A stretch of DNA of 64,000 bases, taken from the NCBI RefSeq assembly GCF_018861145.1, contig NZ_JAHKQT010000023.1, forward strand, positions 62,001-126,000, in the 5' to 3' direction. Below are positions 17,274 to 27,289 of the stretch, piece after piece. How positions within the stretch are numbered: the first letter of the stretch is position 1; every line of letters begins with the position of its first letter. The translations under genes and the position numbers were made by a program. This DNA is from Poseidonibacter lekithochrous. Its GTDB lineage: Bacteria > Campylobacterota > Campylobacteria > Campylobacterales > Arcobacteraceae. Under the pieces are notes generated by a model. That model saw only the letters and a list, made by a program, of their open reading frames with translations. It was not told the origin of the DNA and did no database searches.

Positions 17274-18539
17274 GTGAATATATTAATACTTGGTAGCGGT
17301 GGTAGAGAATACTCTATTGGATTAGCTATCTCTAAAGAAAATGAACATAACTTATTTTTTATGCCTGGAAATGGAGCAACTGATAATTTAGGGACAAATA
17401 TTAATATTAAAGATTATAATGAACTAGCACTTTGGGCAAAAGAAAATTCAATTGATTTAACAATAGTAGGACCTGAAGCTCCTTTAGTAGATGGTGTTGT
17501 TGATATATTCAAAGAAAATGATTTAACAATTTTTGGACCAAGTAAAGCAGCAGCAGCTCTTGAAGGTTCTAAAGTTTATATGAAAAATATATTAAAAAAA
17601 TATAACATACCAACAGCAGCGTTTATTGAAACTACAAATGAAAATGAAGCTCATGATTTTATTGATACTATGAATTTACCAATTGTTGTTAAAGCAGATG
17701 GTTTATGTGGTGGTAAAGGTGTAATCATTGCACAAAGTTTTGATGAAGCAAAAGAAGCAGCAAGTGATATGCTAGCAGGAACTTCTTTTGGTGATGCAGG
17801 AACTTCTATTGTAGTTGAAGAGTTTTTAGATGGTTACGAACTTTCAATTTTTGCTATTTGTGATGGTGAAAACTATAAAGTATTACCAGCAGCTCAAGAT
17901 CATAAAAGAATAGGGGATGGTGATACAGGACCTAATACTGGAGGAATGGGTGCATATGCTCCAACTCCTTTAGTAAATGAGGATATTTATCAGAAAGTTG
18001 AAGATAGAGTTATAAAACCAACTTTAGAAGGTATGAAAAAAGAGGGTGCTCCTTTTGAAGGTGTACTTTTTATTGGTGTGATGGTAGTTAAAGGTGAACC
18101 AATTATATTAGAATATAATGTAAGATTTGGAGATCCTGAGTGTGAAATTTTAATGCCTTTATTGGAAACTCCTGTTTCTGAGTTATTTTATAAAGGTGCT
18201 ACAAGACAACTTGATAAATTAGATATTAAAATTAAAAACGAATTTGGAGTTGGAGTTGTAATGGCAAGTGAAAACTACCCATACTCAAGCTCAACACCTG
18301 CTGAAATTATAGTAGATGAAATAGTAGATGAAGACTTAGCTTTAAATTCTCATATTTCATATGCTGGTGTTTCAAAAGAGAATGGAAAATTAATAGCTGA
18401 TGGTGGTAGAGTATTGGTTTGTGTAGGTTTTGGAAAAAGTATAAAAGAAGCAAGAGATAGAGCTTATGATTTATGTGGACAAGTTCATTTTGCTGGAAAA
18501 AAATGTAGATCTGATATTGCATATCAAGCTTTAAAGTAG
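17274..18539 (+). CDS. purD: Phosphoribosylamine-glycine ligase
   Basis: A 421-residue ATP-grasp enzyme that makes GAR in purine synthesis. The N-terminal domain begins [20 protein letters not shown]. The ATP-grasp core has [16 protein letters not shown] and the signature [10 protein letters not shown]. The metal-binding RFGDPECE motif lies near residue 284. The start is GTG 17274 with AAGGA ten bases upstream. Length matches E. coli PurD (429). It heads a run of genes (RDD protein, lptD, phosphoribosyltransferase, pnp) whose order resembles Helicobacter. Confidence 0.96.
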   Translation: MNILILGSGGREYSIGLAISKENEHNLFFMPGNGATDNLGTNINIKDYNELALWAKENSIDLTIVGPEAPLVDGVVDIFKENDLTIFGPSKAAAALEGSKVYMKNILKKYNIPTAAFIETTNENEAHDFIDTMNLPIVVKADGLCGGKGVIIAQSFDEAKEAASDMLAGTSFGDAGTSIVVEEFLDGYELSIFAICDGENYKVLPAAQDHKRIGDGDTGPNTGGMGAYAPTPLVNEDIYQKVEDRVIKPTLEGMKKEGAPFEGVLFIGVMVVKGEPIILEYNVRFGDPECEILMPLLETPVSELFYKGATRQLDKLDIKIKNEFGVGVVMASENYPYSSSTPAEIIVDEIVDEDLALNSHISYAGVSKENGKLIADGGRVLVCVGFGKSIKEARDRAYDLCGQVHFAGKKCRSDIAYQALK

Positions 18540-18543
18540 TTAA

Positions 18544-18981
18544 ATGTCTAACAATACAAATGATTTACAATTAGCATCATTAAGGTCACGTGCAACTGCC
18601 TTTGTTATTGATGATTTACTTGTAACTGCAATTATTCTTATTATTTTTTGGGAAAACATTATGGCTGTTAGTCATGATGTTAATGCAATGATGTTTTTTA
18701 TGAAAACTGATTTAGTAATGCCTTTAATATTTTTAAAGTTTGTTTATCAAGCTTTATTTACTTGGTATTATGGTGCAACTGTAGGAAAAATTGTAACTAA
18801 AATTAAAGTTATTGATGCAAACAATTGGGGTAGAGTATCTATCTTTTCAGCAATTTTAAGATCAATTGGAAGAATATTTTCTGAAATGTTCTTTTATGTT
18901 GGTTTCTTAATTGGATTTTTTAATGATGGAAGAAAAACATTTCATGATTTTACAGGTAAAACATTGGTTGTAAATGCTTAA
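18544..18981 (+). CDS. RDD-family membrane protein
   Basis: A 145-residue integral membrane protein. The N-terminal LRSRATAFVIDDLLVTAIIL carries the Arg and paired Asp residues that give the RDD family its name. Three hydrophobic segments follow. The end GRKTFHDFTGKTLVV is the usual RDD C-terminal motif. Function is not established for most members; some are proposed Na+/H+ exchange or transport components. It overlaps lptD by 8 bases, so the two are translationally coupled, and it could be linked to envelope biogenesis. Confidence 0.88.
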   Translation: MSNNTNDLQLASLRSRATAFVIDDLLVTAIILIIFWENIMAVSHDVNAMMFFMKTDLVMPLIFLKFVYQALFTWYYGATVGKIVTKIKVIDANNWGRVSIFSAILRSIGRIFSEMFFYVGFLIGFFNDGRKTFHDFTGKTLVVNA

Positions 18982-21064
18982 GAGTTCAATAGCCTCACTA
19001 TTATTAGTTAGTACTTTATCATTTAGTGAAGAACTTCAAACTGAAAAATTCCAACTTATTTCTGAAAATATAAAAACAGAAGGTAATGTCGTAACTGCTA
19101 GTGGTAGTGTTATTGTTTTCTCACCAACTTATTATCTAAGTGCATCTAAAATAATTTATGATAAAGAAAAAGAAACTTTTGAATTATTTGATAATGTTTT
19201 GATTTTAAAAGATAATACTATTCAAACGCAAAGTGATTATGCTTTAGTAAATTTAAAAAACGATGTATATGCTCAAAGCCCAGTTATGCTTTTTGATAAG
19301 AAAAGTAATCTTTGGGTTAATTCAAAAAAATCTACAAAAGATAACACAAATATTGAATTAGATAGTTCAATAATTTCATCTTGCGATTGTGTAGATCCAG
19401 CTTGGAGTATCAGAGTTTCATCTGCTTCTTATGATACAGAAGACAAATGGATGCATGCTTATAATCCAAGATTATATTTTAGAAATGTACCTGTTTTTTA
19501 TAGTCCTTATTTAGGGTTTCCAACAGATACAACAAGAAGAACAGGATTATTACCTCCAACAATTGGGTATTCAAATACTGAAGGTTTATCTTATTCTCAG
19601 TCTATATTTATAGCACCCAAAGCAAATTATGATTTAGAAATTATTCCACAAATTAGAGATAAAAGAGGATTTGGAGCATATTCATATTTTAGATATGCTG
19701 ATTCTGCTTACTCATTGCTTAAATTAAATGCAGGTTTCTTTAGAGAAAAAGAAAGCTATAGAGAAGAAAATGATTTAGATAATCAAAAACATTATGGATG
19801 GAGTGTTGACTATGAAAGAACAAAGCTTTTTTCTAGTGGAAATCATCAAGATGGTTTATATGCATCTATAAATTGGCTAAATGATATTGAATATGATACT
19901 TTAGAAGAAGATGATAATTCAACTTCAAGTGATGAGAAAGTTGAATCAAAAATTAACTATTTTTATAATACGCCTAAATATTATGGTGGGATATATGGAC
20001 GATTTTATATAGATACTTCTGCCGAATCTAATGATGCAACATTACAAAAATTACCTGAATTACAATTTCATTCATATACAGATGAACTTTTTGGATTAAA
20101 TAAAGTTTTATATTCTTTAGATACAAGATATAAGCATTTTACAAGTGTAGAAAACTTGGGTGCAAACTATTATGAAGTGTCATTACCTATAAATTACACT
20201 AGATATTTTTTAGATGATTATTTATATGTAAATATTGAAAATAAAACAGTTTTAAGTAAATATGAATATACAAATAATAGTTCAAATTTTAAAAATGGAA
20301 CTTTAATTCAAAATGAAGTTTCTATTTCTGTTGGTACAGATTTAATTAAACCTTATGATAATTATCTTCATACTATGAATATTGAAGCAGAGTATTCTCA
20401 TCCTGAAAGTGTAAGGGAAGATGGAGATTTATATGATATAACTAATAACGATGAGGAATTAGCTCCGTTTACTAATACTACAAGTAACAGAAGTATTAAT
20501 ATATCATTAAACCAATCTTTGTATAACAATGATAATTTAGAACAATTAGTGAATCATAAATTAAAACAATCAATTTTATATAATAGTATAGATGAACCAA
20601 AACTTCAAAATACTGAAAACTATATTAAATTGAATTATAAAGATGCAAGTATATCAAATAGAATAACATATAATGTTCAAGATAAGCAATTTATTGAAAA
20701 TACAATTAGTGCAAGTTATAATATAAAAGATTTAACATTAAAAGCTGGATATTATAAATCAAAAGATACACCAAATTCTGGAAAAGAAGATTTAGAATCA
20801 TATAATGTTGAAGCAAATTATAAGATTTCAAAAGATTATAAATTTGGGTATTATGAAAACTATAATATATTAGAAAAAGTAAGAAGTAAACAAGGTATTA
20901 ATCTTAATATTAATGATAAATGTTGGAATTTTGATATAAAATATGAAAGAGAAAGAGTTGCTTCTTCAAGTGATATTGATGTAGATCAAAAAATTGTTTA
21001 TTTAAACCTTACTTTAAAACCTCTTGGTGGAATAAAACAAGAATATACAGTTGGAGATGAATAA
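18974..21064 (+). CDS. lptD: LPS-assembly protein LptD
   Basis: A 696-residue outer-membrane beta-barrel that inserts lipopolysaccharide into the outer leaflet. A short signal peptide (MLKSSIASLLLVSTLSFS) is followed by an OstA/LptA-like beta-jellyroll (ENIKTEGNVVTASGSVIVFS). The remainder is barrel, with the conserved FRNVPVFYSPYLGFPTD region near residue 170. Cysteines at SSCDCVDP and near the C-terminal KCWNF are candidates for the inter-domain disulfides. It overlaps the RDD gene start and its own stop overlaps the next ATG (TAATG), so it is part of a tight operon. Confidence 0.93.
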   Translation: MLKSSIASLLLVSTLSFSEELQTEKFQLISENIKTEGNVVTASGSVIVFSPTYYLSASKIIYDKEKETFELFDNVLILKDNTIQTQSDYALVNLKNDVYAQSPVMLFDKKSNLWVNSKKSTKDNTNIELDSSIISSCDCVDPAWSIRVSSASYDTEDKWMHAYNPRLYFRNVPVFYSPYLGFPTDTTRRTGLLPPTIGYSNTEGLSYSQSIFIAPKANYDLEIIPQIRDKRGFGAYSYFRYADSAYSLLKLNAGFFREKESYREENDLDNQKHYGWSVDYERTKLFSSGNHQDGLYASINWLNDIEYDTLEEDDNSTSSDEKVESKINYFYNTPKYYGGIYGRFYIDTSAESNDATLQKLPELQFHSYTDELFGLNKVLYSLDTRYKHFTSVENLGANYYEVSLPINYTRYFLDDYLYVNIENKTVLSKYEYTNNSSNFKNGTLIQNEVSISVGTDLIKPYDNYLHTMNIEAEYSHPESVREDGDLYDITNNDEELAPFTNTTSNRSINISLNQSLYNNDNLEQLVNHKLKQSILYNSIDEPKLQNTENYIKLNYKDASISNRITYNVQDKQFIENTISASYNIKDLTLKAGYYKSKDTPNSGKEDLESYNVEANYKISKDYKFGYYENYNILEKVRSKQGINLNINDKCWNFDIKYERERVASSSDIDVDQKIVYLNLTLKPLGGIKQEYTVGDE

Positions 21065-21714
21065 TGACACCTGATCCTATATTTTTTAAAAATAGAGAAG
21101 TAGCTGCTTATAGATTACTAGATATTCTTCCAATTGATAATATGAAATTAGAAGATTGGACAGTATTATCAACTTCATGTAGTGGTTATCCTATTGCTAG
21201 TATTATTGCTAAGGAATTAAATGCCAAACTAGATATGATGTTTAGCAAAAAGATTTTTGCAGCTAGTAATAATGAATGTGAAATAGCAATTGTTACTGAA
21301 GCTGAAGAAGTTTTAATACATGAAGAACTTGTAAAATCTTTTGATATTAGTTTAGATTTGATTTATGGTCAATCACAATTTTTATATGAAAATGAGTTAT
21401 CTTATGAAATCAATAATTTTAGAAATGGTGAAAAGTTAACAAATCTAAATGGAAAAAATATTCTATTAATAGACGAGGGATTAAACACAGGTTTAACAAT
21501 GATGGCATGTATTAAAAGTGCAATTAAATTAGGCGCTAAATCAATATCAGTAGCAGTTCCTGTAATACCAACAGCTAGTATTACAACAATTGACTCAATT
21601 GCTGACGATTTGTATTATATAAAGAAATTAGATCATTTTATATCTATTGATTTTTATTATGATACATTAGATGAAGTAAAGTTTGAAGATATAGAAACAA
21701 TAAAAAAGGATTAA
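21064..21714 (+). CDS. Phosphoribosyltransferase-family protein
   Basis: A 216-residue type-I PRTase. The PRPP-binding loop is NILLIDEGLNTGLTM (about residues 135-149), in the form of the canonical VxLVDDGxxTGxTM with Glu for the second Asp. A hydrophobic strand ISVAVPVIP follows. The N-terminus FKNREVAAYRLLDIL resembles bacterial PRTases of the ComF/Rv0571c type. The nucleobase substrate is unknown. It is translationally coupled to lptD, and pnp starts 6 bases after its stop. The neighbouring purD fits a nucleotide role, but that is only context. Confidence 0.85.
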   Translation: MTPDPIFFKNREVAAYRLLDILPIDNMKLEDWTVLSTSCSGYPIASIIAKELNAKLDMMFSKKIFAASNNECEIAIVTEAEEVLIHEELVKSFDISLDLIYGQSQFLYENELSYEINNFRNGEKLTNLNGKNILLIDEGLNTGLTMMACIKSAIKLGAKSISVAVPVIPTASITTIDSIADDLYYIKKLDHFISIDFYYDTLDEVKFEDIETIKKD

Positions 21715-21719
21715 AATAA

Positions 21720-23900
21720 ATGTCAACAGTTTGTGAATTTGAATTAAATAAAAAGCAAGAGATTTTTGAGTTTAGCAAAGTTGCTAAACAAGCTAATGGA
21801 TCAGTATTAGCTAAATTAGGTAATGCGGTTGTATTAGCAACAGTAGTTAGTGAGTTTGATAATCCAGTTAGTGAAGATTTTACTCCTTTAACAGTTCAAT
21901 ATGTTGAAAAAACATATGCAGCAGCAAAACTTCCTGGAGGATTCTTTAAAAGAGAATCAAAACCAAGTGAATTTGAAACATTAACTTCAAGAGTAATTGA
22001 TAGAAGTTTAAGACCACTATTCCCAAAAGGATATGTTTATCCTACAACTATTACTGTTATAGTATTAAGTGCTGATAAAGAAGTTGATTTACAAGCTTTA
22101 GCTTTAAATGCTGCTAATGCTGCTTTATATACATCAAATTTACCAATTAAAAAATCTGTTTGTGGTGTAAGAGTTGCAAAGATTGATGGTGAGTATGTTG
22201 CAAATCCTAAAATGACTGAACTTGAAAATTCTACTTTAGATTTATATATAGCTGGTTCTAAAGATGAATTATTGATGATTGAAATGAAAGCTATATCATC
22301 TTCAGATATGATTGAAGTTGATATTGAAGCATTTACAAAAGTACATAATACAAATGAAATGAATGAAGAACAGTTAGTTGAAGCAATAGCTTTTGCTCAA
22401 GAAATTTTACTTGAAGCAAATACTACGTATGAAGCTGGATTTGAAACTGCTTGTAAAGAAATGAAAGAAGTTGAATTAGTAGAATTTACAATTTCAGAAG
22501 AAGTAATTTCTTATGTAAGAGATAATTTCTCTTCAGATATTACAGAAGCTATTAAAAAATTAGCAAAAAGTGAAAGAGCAACTGAACTTAAAGATGTAGC
22601 AAAAATGATTTCTACAAATTCATATTGTGAAGAAAATGAAATAGAATTTTCTGTAATTTATGAAGCTGTTTCTATTGTAAAAAGAGAAATAGTTAGAAAT
22701 ATGATTGTAAGTGATAAGGTAAGAGCCGATGGAAGAGGATTAAAAGATGTTAGACCAATTTCTATTGAAACAAATATTTTACCATCAGCTCACTCATCTT
22801 GTTTATTTACAAGAGGTGAAACACAAGCACTTGTAGTTGGAACTCTTGGTGGTCCAAAAGATGGACAAATGTTTGAAAAACTAACTGAAAAATCAACTTC
22901 AATTGAAAATTTCATGTTACATTATAACTTTCCTGGTTTCTCAGTAGGTGAAGCTAAACCAATGTTTGGTGTAGGAAGAAGAGAATTAGGTCATGGTAAT
23001 TTAGGAAAAAAAGCTTTAGAAGCTACTATTGATAATGATTATGCTGATACAATAAGATTAGTTTCTGAAATTTTAGAATCAAATGGTTCTTCATCAATGG
23101 CAACTGTTTGTGGTGGTTCTTTAGCACTTAAAGCAGCAGGTGTTCCAATTTCTGATTTAGTTGCAGGTGTTGCTATGGGTATGGTTGTAGAAAAAGGTGA
23201 GTATTCTGTGTTAACTGATATTATGGGCTTAGAAGACCATGATGGTGATATGGACTTTAAAGTTGCAGGTACAAATAAAGGTATTACAGCTTTACAAATG
23301 GATATTAAACTTGGTGGAATTGAATTATCAGTTTTACAAGAAGCATTATTACAAGCAAAAGAAGGTCGTGATCATATCTTAGGATTAATGCATACAGCAG
23401 CAGAAGAAATTATTCCTAGTGAAGCTTTACCTTTAATTGAGCAATTTGCAATAGATCCAAGTAAGATAATGGTTGTTATTGGAAAAGCTGGTTCAACTAT
23501 TAAAGAAATAATTGAAAAGTTCTCAGTAGGTATTGATTTAGATAGAGATAGTGGAACTGTTAAGGTTAGTGGAAATAATAAGCAAAATGTACTTGATGCT
23601 TGTGAACATATTAAAACTATTTCTAATAATGCAGTTTCAAGAAAACAACCTTCGAAGAATTTAGATTTTGAAAAGCTTTATACTGTTGATGATGTATTAA
23701 TGGCTAAAGTAGAAAGAATTGTTGATTTTGGAGCGTTTATGGCCTTACCAAAAGGCGGAGAAGGTTTATTACATATTTCTAAAATTTCTAAAGAAAGAGT
23801 TAAAAATGTTTCTGATGTTTTAACTGTTGGAGATGAAGTAGAAATAAAAGTTTTAAAAGTAACTAAAGACAGAATTGAATTAGCTTCTAATTCAATTTAA
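21720..23900 (+). CDS. pnp: Polyribonucleotide nucleotidyltransferase (PNPase)
   Basis: A 726-residue phosphorolytic 3'-5' exoribonuclease. Two RNase PH domains are present, the first with LPGGFFKRESKPSEFETLTS and the second with TRGETQALVVGTLGG and SDLVAGVAMGMV. An alpha-helical linker lies between them. A KH domain (VVIGKAGSTIKEI, about residues 585-640) and an S1 domain (ERIVDFGAFMALPKGGEGLL, about 660-726) end the protein. Length is normal for the family. It is the last gene of the purD-lptD-pnp run. A hairpin lies downstream. Confidence 0.97.
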   Translation: MSTVCEFELNKKQEIFEFSKVAKQANGSVLAKLGNAVVLATVVSEFDNPVSEDFTPLTVQYVEKTYAAAKLPGGFFKRESKPSEFETLTSRVIDRSLRPLFPKGYVYPTTITVIVLSADKEVDLQALALNAANAALYTSNLPIKKSVCGVRVAKIDGEYVANPKMTELENSTLDLYIAGSKDELLMIEMKAISSSDMIEVDIEAFTKVHNTNEMNEEQLVEAIAFAQEILLEANTTYEAGFETACKEMKEVELVEFTISEEVISYVRDNFSSDITEAIKKLAKSERATELKDVAKMISTNSYCEENEIEFSVIYEAVSIVKREIVRNMIVSDKVRADGRGLKDVRPISIETNILPSAHSSCLFTRGETQALVVGTLGGPKDGQMFEKLTEKSTSIENFMLHYNFPGFSVGEAKPMFGVGRRELGHGNLGKKALEATIDNDYADTIRLVSEILESNGSSSMATVCGGSLALKAAGVPISDLVAGVAMGMVVEKGEYSVLTDIMGLEDHDGDMDFKVAGTNKGITALQMDIKLGGIELSVLQEALLQAKEGRDHILGLMHTAAEEIIPSEALPLIEQFAIDPSKIMVVIGKAGSTIKEIIEKFSVGIDLDRDSGTVKVSGNNKQNVLDACEHIKTISNNAVSRKQPSKNLDFEKLYTVDDVLMAKVERIVDFGAFMALPKGGEGLLHISKISKERVKNVSDVLTVGDEVEIKVLKVTKDRIELASNSI

Positions 23901-23932
23901 TAATTAACCCTAGTTTAATATTTCTTACGTTA

Positions 23933-23960
23933 GTATAGTTAAATAATTTTTTAACTATAC
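23933..23960 (+). promoter_or_regulatory. Hairpin between pnp and cheY
   Basis: GTATAGTTAAA (23933-23943) and TTTAACTATAC (23950-23960) are perfect 11-base complements around a 6-base loop. There is no T-run after it, so a classical terminator is doubtful. It sits 18 bases before the cheY start and may be a 5'-leader structure or RNase processing site. Confidence 0.45.
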
Positions 23961-23978
23961 AACTTAAGGGGTATTAAT

Positions 23979-24347
23979 ATGGCGAAACTTTTAATCGTAG
24001 ATGATTCTACAATGCTAAGAGATATGTTAAACTATGCATTAAACGAGGGTGGTTACACTGATGTAACTGAAGCTGTTGATGGAGTAGATGGTTTAGCAAA
24101 AGCTAATGCTGCAAATTTTGATTTAATAATAACTGACGTAAATATGCCTAATATGGATGGATTAACACTTATTGGCGAACTTAGAAAAATACCACAATAT
24201 TCAAAAAAACCTATTTTAGTACTAACAACTGAAAGAAGTGATGAAATGAAAACAAAAGGAAAAGCAGCAGGTGCTACTGGATGGATTGTTAAGCCTTTCG
24301 TTCCAGATCAACTGTTAAAAGCTGTAAATATAGTATTAAGTAGATAA
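23979..24347 (+). CDS. cheY: CheY-like single-domain response regulator
   Basis: A 122-residue receiver domain without output domain. The acidic pocket is VDDS near residue 7, the phospho-acceptor Asp lies in IITDVNMPNMDG near residue 51, the switch Thr in VLTTERSDE and the Lys in IVKPF. In chemotaxis it would carry phosphate from CheA to the flagellar motor or act as a phosphate sink. It opens the cheY-A-R-D-B operon, with cheA starting 14 bases downstream, so CheA is its probable kinase. The ribosome-binding site AAGGGG is strong. Confidence 0.93.
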   Translation: MAKLLIVDDSTMLRDMLNYALNEGGYTDVTEAVDGVDGLAKANAANFDLIITDVNMPNMDGLTLIGELRKIPQYSKKPILVLTTERSDEMKTKGKAAGATGWIVKPFVPDQLLKAVNIVLSR

Positions 24348-24361
24348 ATAAAGGATCTAAT

Positions 24362-26443
24362 ATGTCATTTGATATTTCAAAATATAGAGAAATGTTTTTA
24401 GAAGAAGCTGAAGAACTTTTTGAATCAGCTGATAATGTACTTTTAGAAGCTGAAAATAATGGTTCATTAACTGATGAAGAAATGGGTCAATTATTTAGAG
24501 ATGTGCATACTTTAAAAGGAAGTGGAGCATCTGTTGAATTAAAACTTTTTGCTGAATTTACTCATGATGTAGAAAATTTAATGGATAAATTGAGAAATCA
24601 TAAGATTGAATTTATTCCTGAAATGGCCGGAACTTTAATTGATGGTTTAGATGTAATGAAGGAAATTTTGGATTTAGAAGTAGCTGAAGATTTATCTAGA
24701 GAAACTTTTACTGAAATGACAGCTTCATTACTTGAAGAAATTCGTGCATATTCAAATGGAACAGTGGTAAAAAAGGTTGAAGAAGTTCCAGTTGTGCAAA
24801 CTCCTATTGTTAATAAAGAACCTATTGTTGAAGAAGCTTTAGATAATGACAATTTTGGATTTTTTGACGATGACTTAAACGATCAAATTGGAAGTAAATC
24901 ATATGGTATTTTTGCTGATGATATAGACGAAAATCAAAAGAACTTTGGATTTTTTGATGATGATTTACAAGAAGTAACAGCAAATTATAAAGATTTACCT
25001 GTAGATAATGAAGAAAAAGAACATTTTGGATTTTTTGATGATGTGCCTTCTTTAACACCTGATTCTGTAATGCAGACTAATAGTATTGAAGATACTGAAG
25101 TTGTAGAAGCTACTACTGAAACAACTGCAGTTACTACAAATGAAAATATTTCTTCATCTGAAGAAAAAGCTGTAATTGCTCCAAGAGCTAGTAGAGAAGT
25201 AAAAGAAAAAGCTACTAAAAAAGCTTCTACAAATAATAATATTAGAGTAAATCTAGATAAAATTGATTTATTAATGAATAATGTTGGTGATTTAGTTATT
25301 ACAAATGCCATGCTTACACAATTCTCATCTACAATAGATGATTCTAAAACAAGAAATTCAGTACTTGAAAGATTAGAATTATTAGAAAGACATATTCGAG
25401 ATATGCAAGATTCAATTATGAGTATTAGAATGGTACCTATGGAATCTATTTACTCTAAATTCCCAAAAGTTGTAAGAGATATTTCTAAAAAACTTGGTAA
25501 AAAAGTTGAATTCAAACACTTTGGTGATAATGTTGAAATTGATAAAGCAATGATTGAAGGATTAACAGATCCTTTAATGCATATTATTAGAAACTCTCTT
25601 GATCACGGACTAGAAACTCCAGAAGAAAGAGAAGCATCTGGAAAAATTGATGTAGGTTCTATTGTTATTTCAGCTGAACAAGCTAATGGTCAAATGATTA
25701 TTACTATTGAAGATGATGGACGTGGAATTAATGTAGAGAAAGTTGCATTAAAAGCTTTAGATCAAGGTCAAATTGATGAAAATCAATATAATAATATGAA
25801 TGACAATGAAAAAGCAATGCTTGTATTTGGAGCAGGAGTTTCAACAGCAGATCAAATTTCTGAAATTTCAGGACGTGGTGTTGGAATGGATGTTGTTAAA
25901 ACAAATATTCAAAAATTAGGTGGAGATTTAAAACTTGATACTAAATTAGGTGAGGGTACTGTATTAACAATTATGTTACCTTTAACACTTGCTATTCTTG
26001 ATGGTTTAGATATTGCAGTTAGTGATCAAAAATATATTTTACCATTATCTTCAATTGTTGAATCCTTACAACCAACATCAGATATGATTAAGAAAATTGG
26101 TGATGGTACTCAAGATCTTTTAATGTTAAGAGAAGAGTTTATCCCTGTTGTAAGAATACATCAATTATTTGGATTAAAAAGTAGTTTTGAAAACCTAGAA
26201 GATGGAATGTTAATTGTAGTTAAATCAGGAAATACAAAAGTTGCTTTATCTATAGATGAATTTCTAAATCAACATCAAGTTGTAGTAAAACCACTTGATA
26301 AAAACTTTAGATCAGTTGAAGGAATAGGGGCGGCTACTGTAAGAGGTGATGGTAGTATTGGTCTTATTTTAGATGTTGTTGGTATTATTAATGCTCAAAT
26401 TAATATCGAAAGAGGTATAAATAAAGCAAGAAAAGCTTCATAA
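24362..26443 (+). CDS. cheA: Chemotaxis histidine kinase CheA with FGFFDD repeats in place of P2
   Basis: A 693-residue kinase. The Hpt (P1) domain has phospho-acceptor His49 in DVHTLKGSG. Residues about 135-285 form an acidic, low-complexity linker carrying four FGFFDD-like motifs, and no folded CheY-binding P2 domain is recognisable there. P3 dimerisation, the HATPase domain (N-box HIIRNSLDHGLE, G1 DDGRGIN, ISGRGVGMD) and a P5 CheW-like domain follow. The receiver domain fused to CheA in Campylobacter and Helicobacter is absent. It is followed directly by cheR (TAAATG). It autophosphorylates with ATP and feeds CheY and CheB. Confidence 0.95.
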   Translation: MSFDISKYREMFLEEAEELFESADNVLLEAENNGSLTDEEMGQLFRDVHTLKGSGASVELKLFAEFTHDVENLMDKLRNHKIEFIPEMAGTLIDGLDVMKEILDLEVAEDLSRETFTEMTASLLEEIRAYSNGTVVKKVEEVPVVQTPIVNKEPIVEEALDNDNFGFFDDDLNDQIGSKSYGIFADDIDENQKNFGFFDDDLQEVTANYKDLPVDNEEKEHFGFFDDVPSLTPDSVMQTNSIEDTEVVEATTETTAVTTNENISSSEEKAVIAPRASREVKEKATKKASTNNNIRVNLDKIDLLMNNVGDLVITNAMLTQFSSTIDDSKTRNSVLERLELLERHIRDMQDSIMSIRMVPMESIYSKFPKVVRDISKKLGKKVEFKHFGDNVEIDKAMIEGLTDPLMHIIRNSLDHGLETPEEREASGKIDVGSIVISAEQANGQMIITIEDDGRGINVEKVALKALDQGQIDENQYNNMNDNEKAMLVFGAGVSTADQISEISGRGVGMDVVKTNIQKLGGDLKLDTKLGEGTVLTIMLPLTLAILDGLDIAVSDQKYILPLSSIVESLQPTSDMIKKIGDGTQDLLMLREEFIPVVRIHQLFGLKSSFENLEDGMLIVVKSGNTKVALSIDEFLNQHQVVVKPLDKNFRSVEGIGAATVRGDGSIGLILDVVGIINAQINIERGINKARKAS
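24854..25045 (+). repeat. Four FGFFDD-type peptide motifs within CheA
   Basis: Residues 165-172 (FGFFDDDL), 181-188 (YGIFADDI), 195-202 (FGFFDDDL) and 222-228 (FGFFDDV) repeat one aromatic-acidic motif with 14- to 27-residue spacing in a disordered-looking linker. The first and third copies are identical in protein and nearly so in DNA. Confidence 0.85.
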
Positions 26444-27289
26444 ATGAGTTATACAACTGATGATGTTCATAATAAAGTTAAAAAACTTTTATATGGATTA
26501 ACAGGTATTACACTAGCTGATAACAAAGATATTATGATCTCTAATAGAATTGATAAATTAAAAAGAGATTCTAAATACAAGGGTGATATTATGGAACTTC
26601 TTCATTCAATTGAAGAAGGTTCTTATGTTACTGAATTCATAAACTCTTTTACTACAAATAAAACTCATTTTTTTAGAGAAGATTTTCATTTTTTAGATTT
26701 AAAAAATAGAGTTTTACCTGAACTTGCTAAAACTGGAAATAAAATAAATATGTATTGTTCTGCATCTTCAACAGGTGAAGAACCATACTCTATGGCTATG
26801 ACAGTTTTAGAAGTACAAGATGAGCTTGGGAAAAAAATAAATGCCTCTGTATTAGCGACTGACATTGATACAAATGTATTACAATATGCTGCTAATGGTG
26901 TTTATCGATATTCTAAATCTTCTAAAGAATTTCCTAAATGGATTAAACCATCAAAATATTTTAAAAGAAGAATTCAAAAGAATTTAGCAGGAGAAGAAAT
27001 CCTTATAAAAGTCAAAGATGAGTTGAAAAAGATGCTTTCTTTTCAAGTTATGAATTTAAATGATAATAATTATCCATTTTCAAAAAATCAATTTGATATT
27101 GTATTTTGTAGAAATGTATTAATTTATTTCTCAGCAGAAGATCAAAATAAAATATTAAGAAAACTTTTTTCTCATTTAAAAATTGGTGGAACATTATATT
27201 TGGGGCATTCAGAAAATCCCCAGGATTTAGTGCATTATGTAAAAAGAGTAGGGCAAAATATTTTTATAAAAGAAAAGGAAATATTTTGA
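26444..27289 (+). CDS. cheR: Chemoreceptor glutamate methyltransferase CheR
   Basis: A 281-residue S-adenosylmethionine enzyme that methylates Glu side chains on chemoreceptors for adaptation. A helical N-terminal domain (1-80) precedes the Rossmann domain. The SAM-binding segment is YCSASSTGEEPYSMAM near residue 105, with ATDID about residue 140 and FDIVFCRNVLIYFS near residue 220. The ATG directly abuts the cheA stop. The stop overlaps the TTG start of cheD, giving tight coupling. Confidence 0.95.
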   Translation: MSYTTDDVHNKVKKLLYGLTGITLADNKDIMISNRIDKLKRDSKYKGDIMELLHSIEEGSYVTEFINSFTTNKTHFFREDFHFLDLKNRVLPELAKTGNKINMYCSASSTGEEPYSMAMTVLEVQDELGKKINASVLATDIDTNVLQYAANGVYRYSKSSKEFPKWIKPSKYFKRRIQKNLAGEEILIKVKDELKKMLSFQVMNLNDNNYPFSKNQFDIVFCRNVLIYFSAEDQNKILRKLFSHLKIGGTLYLGHSENPQDLVHYVKRVGQNIFIKEKEIF

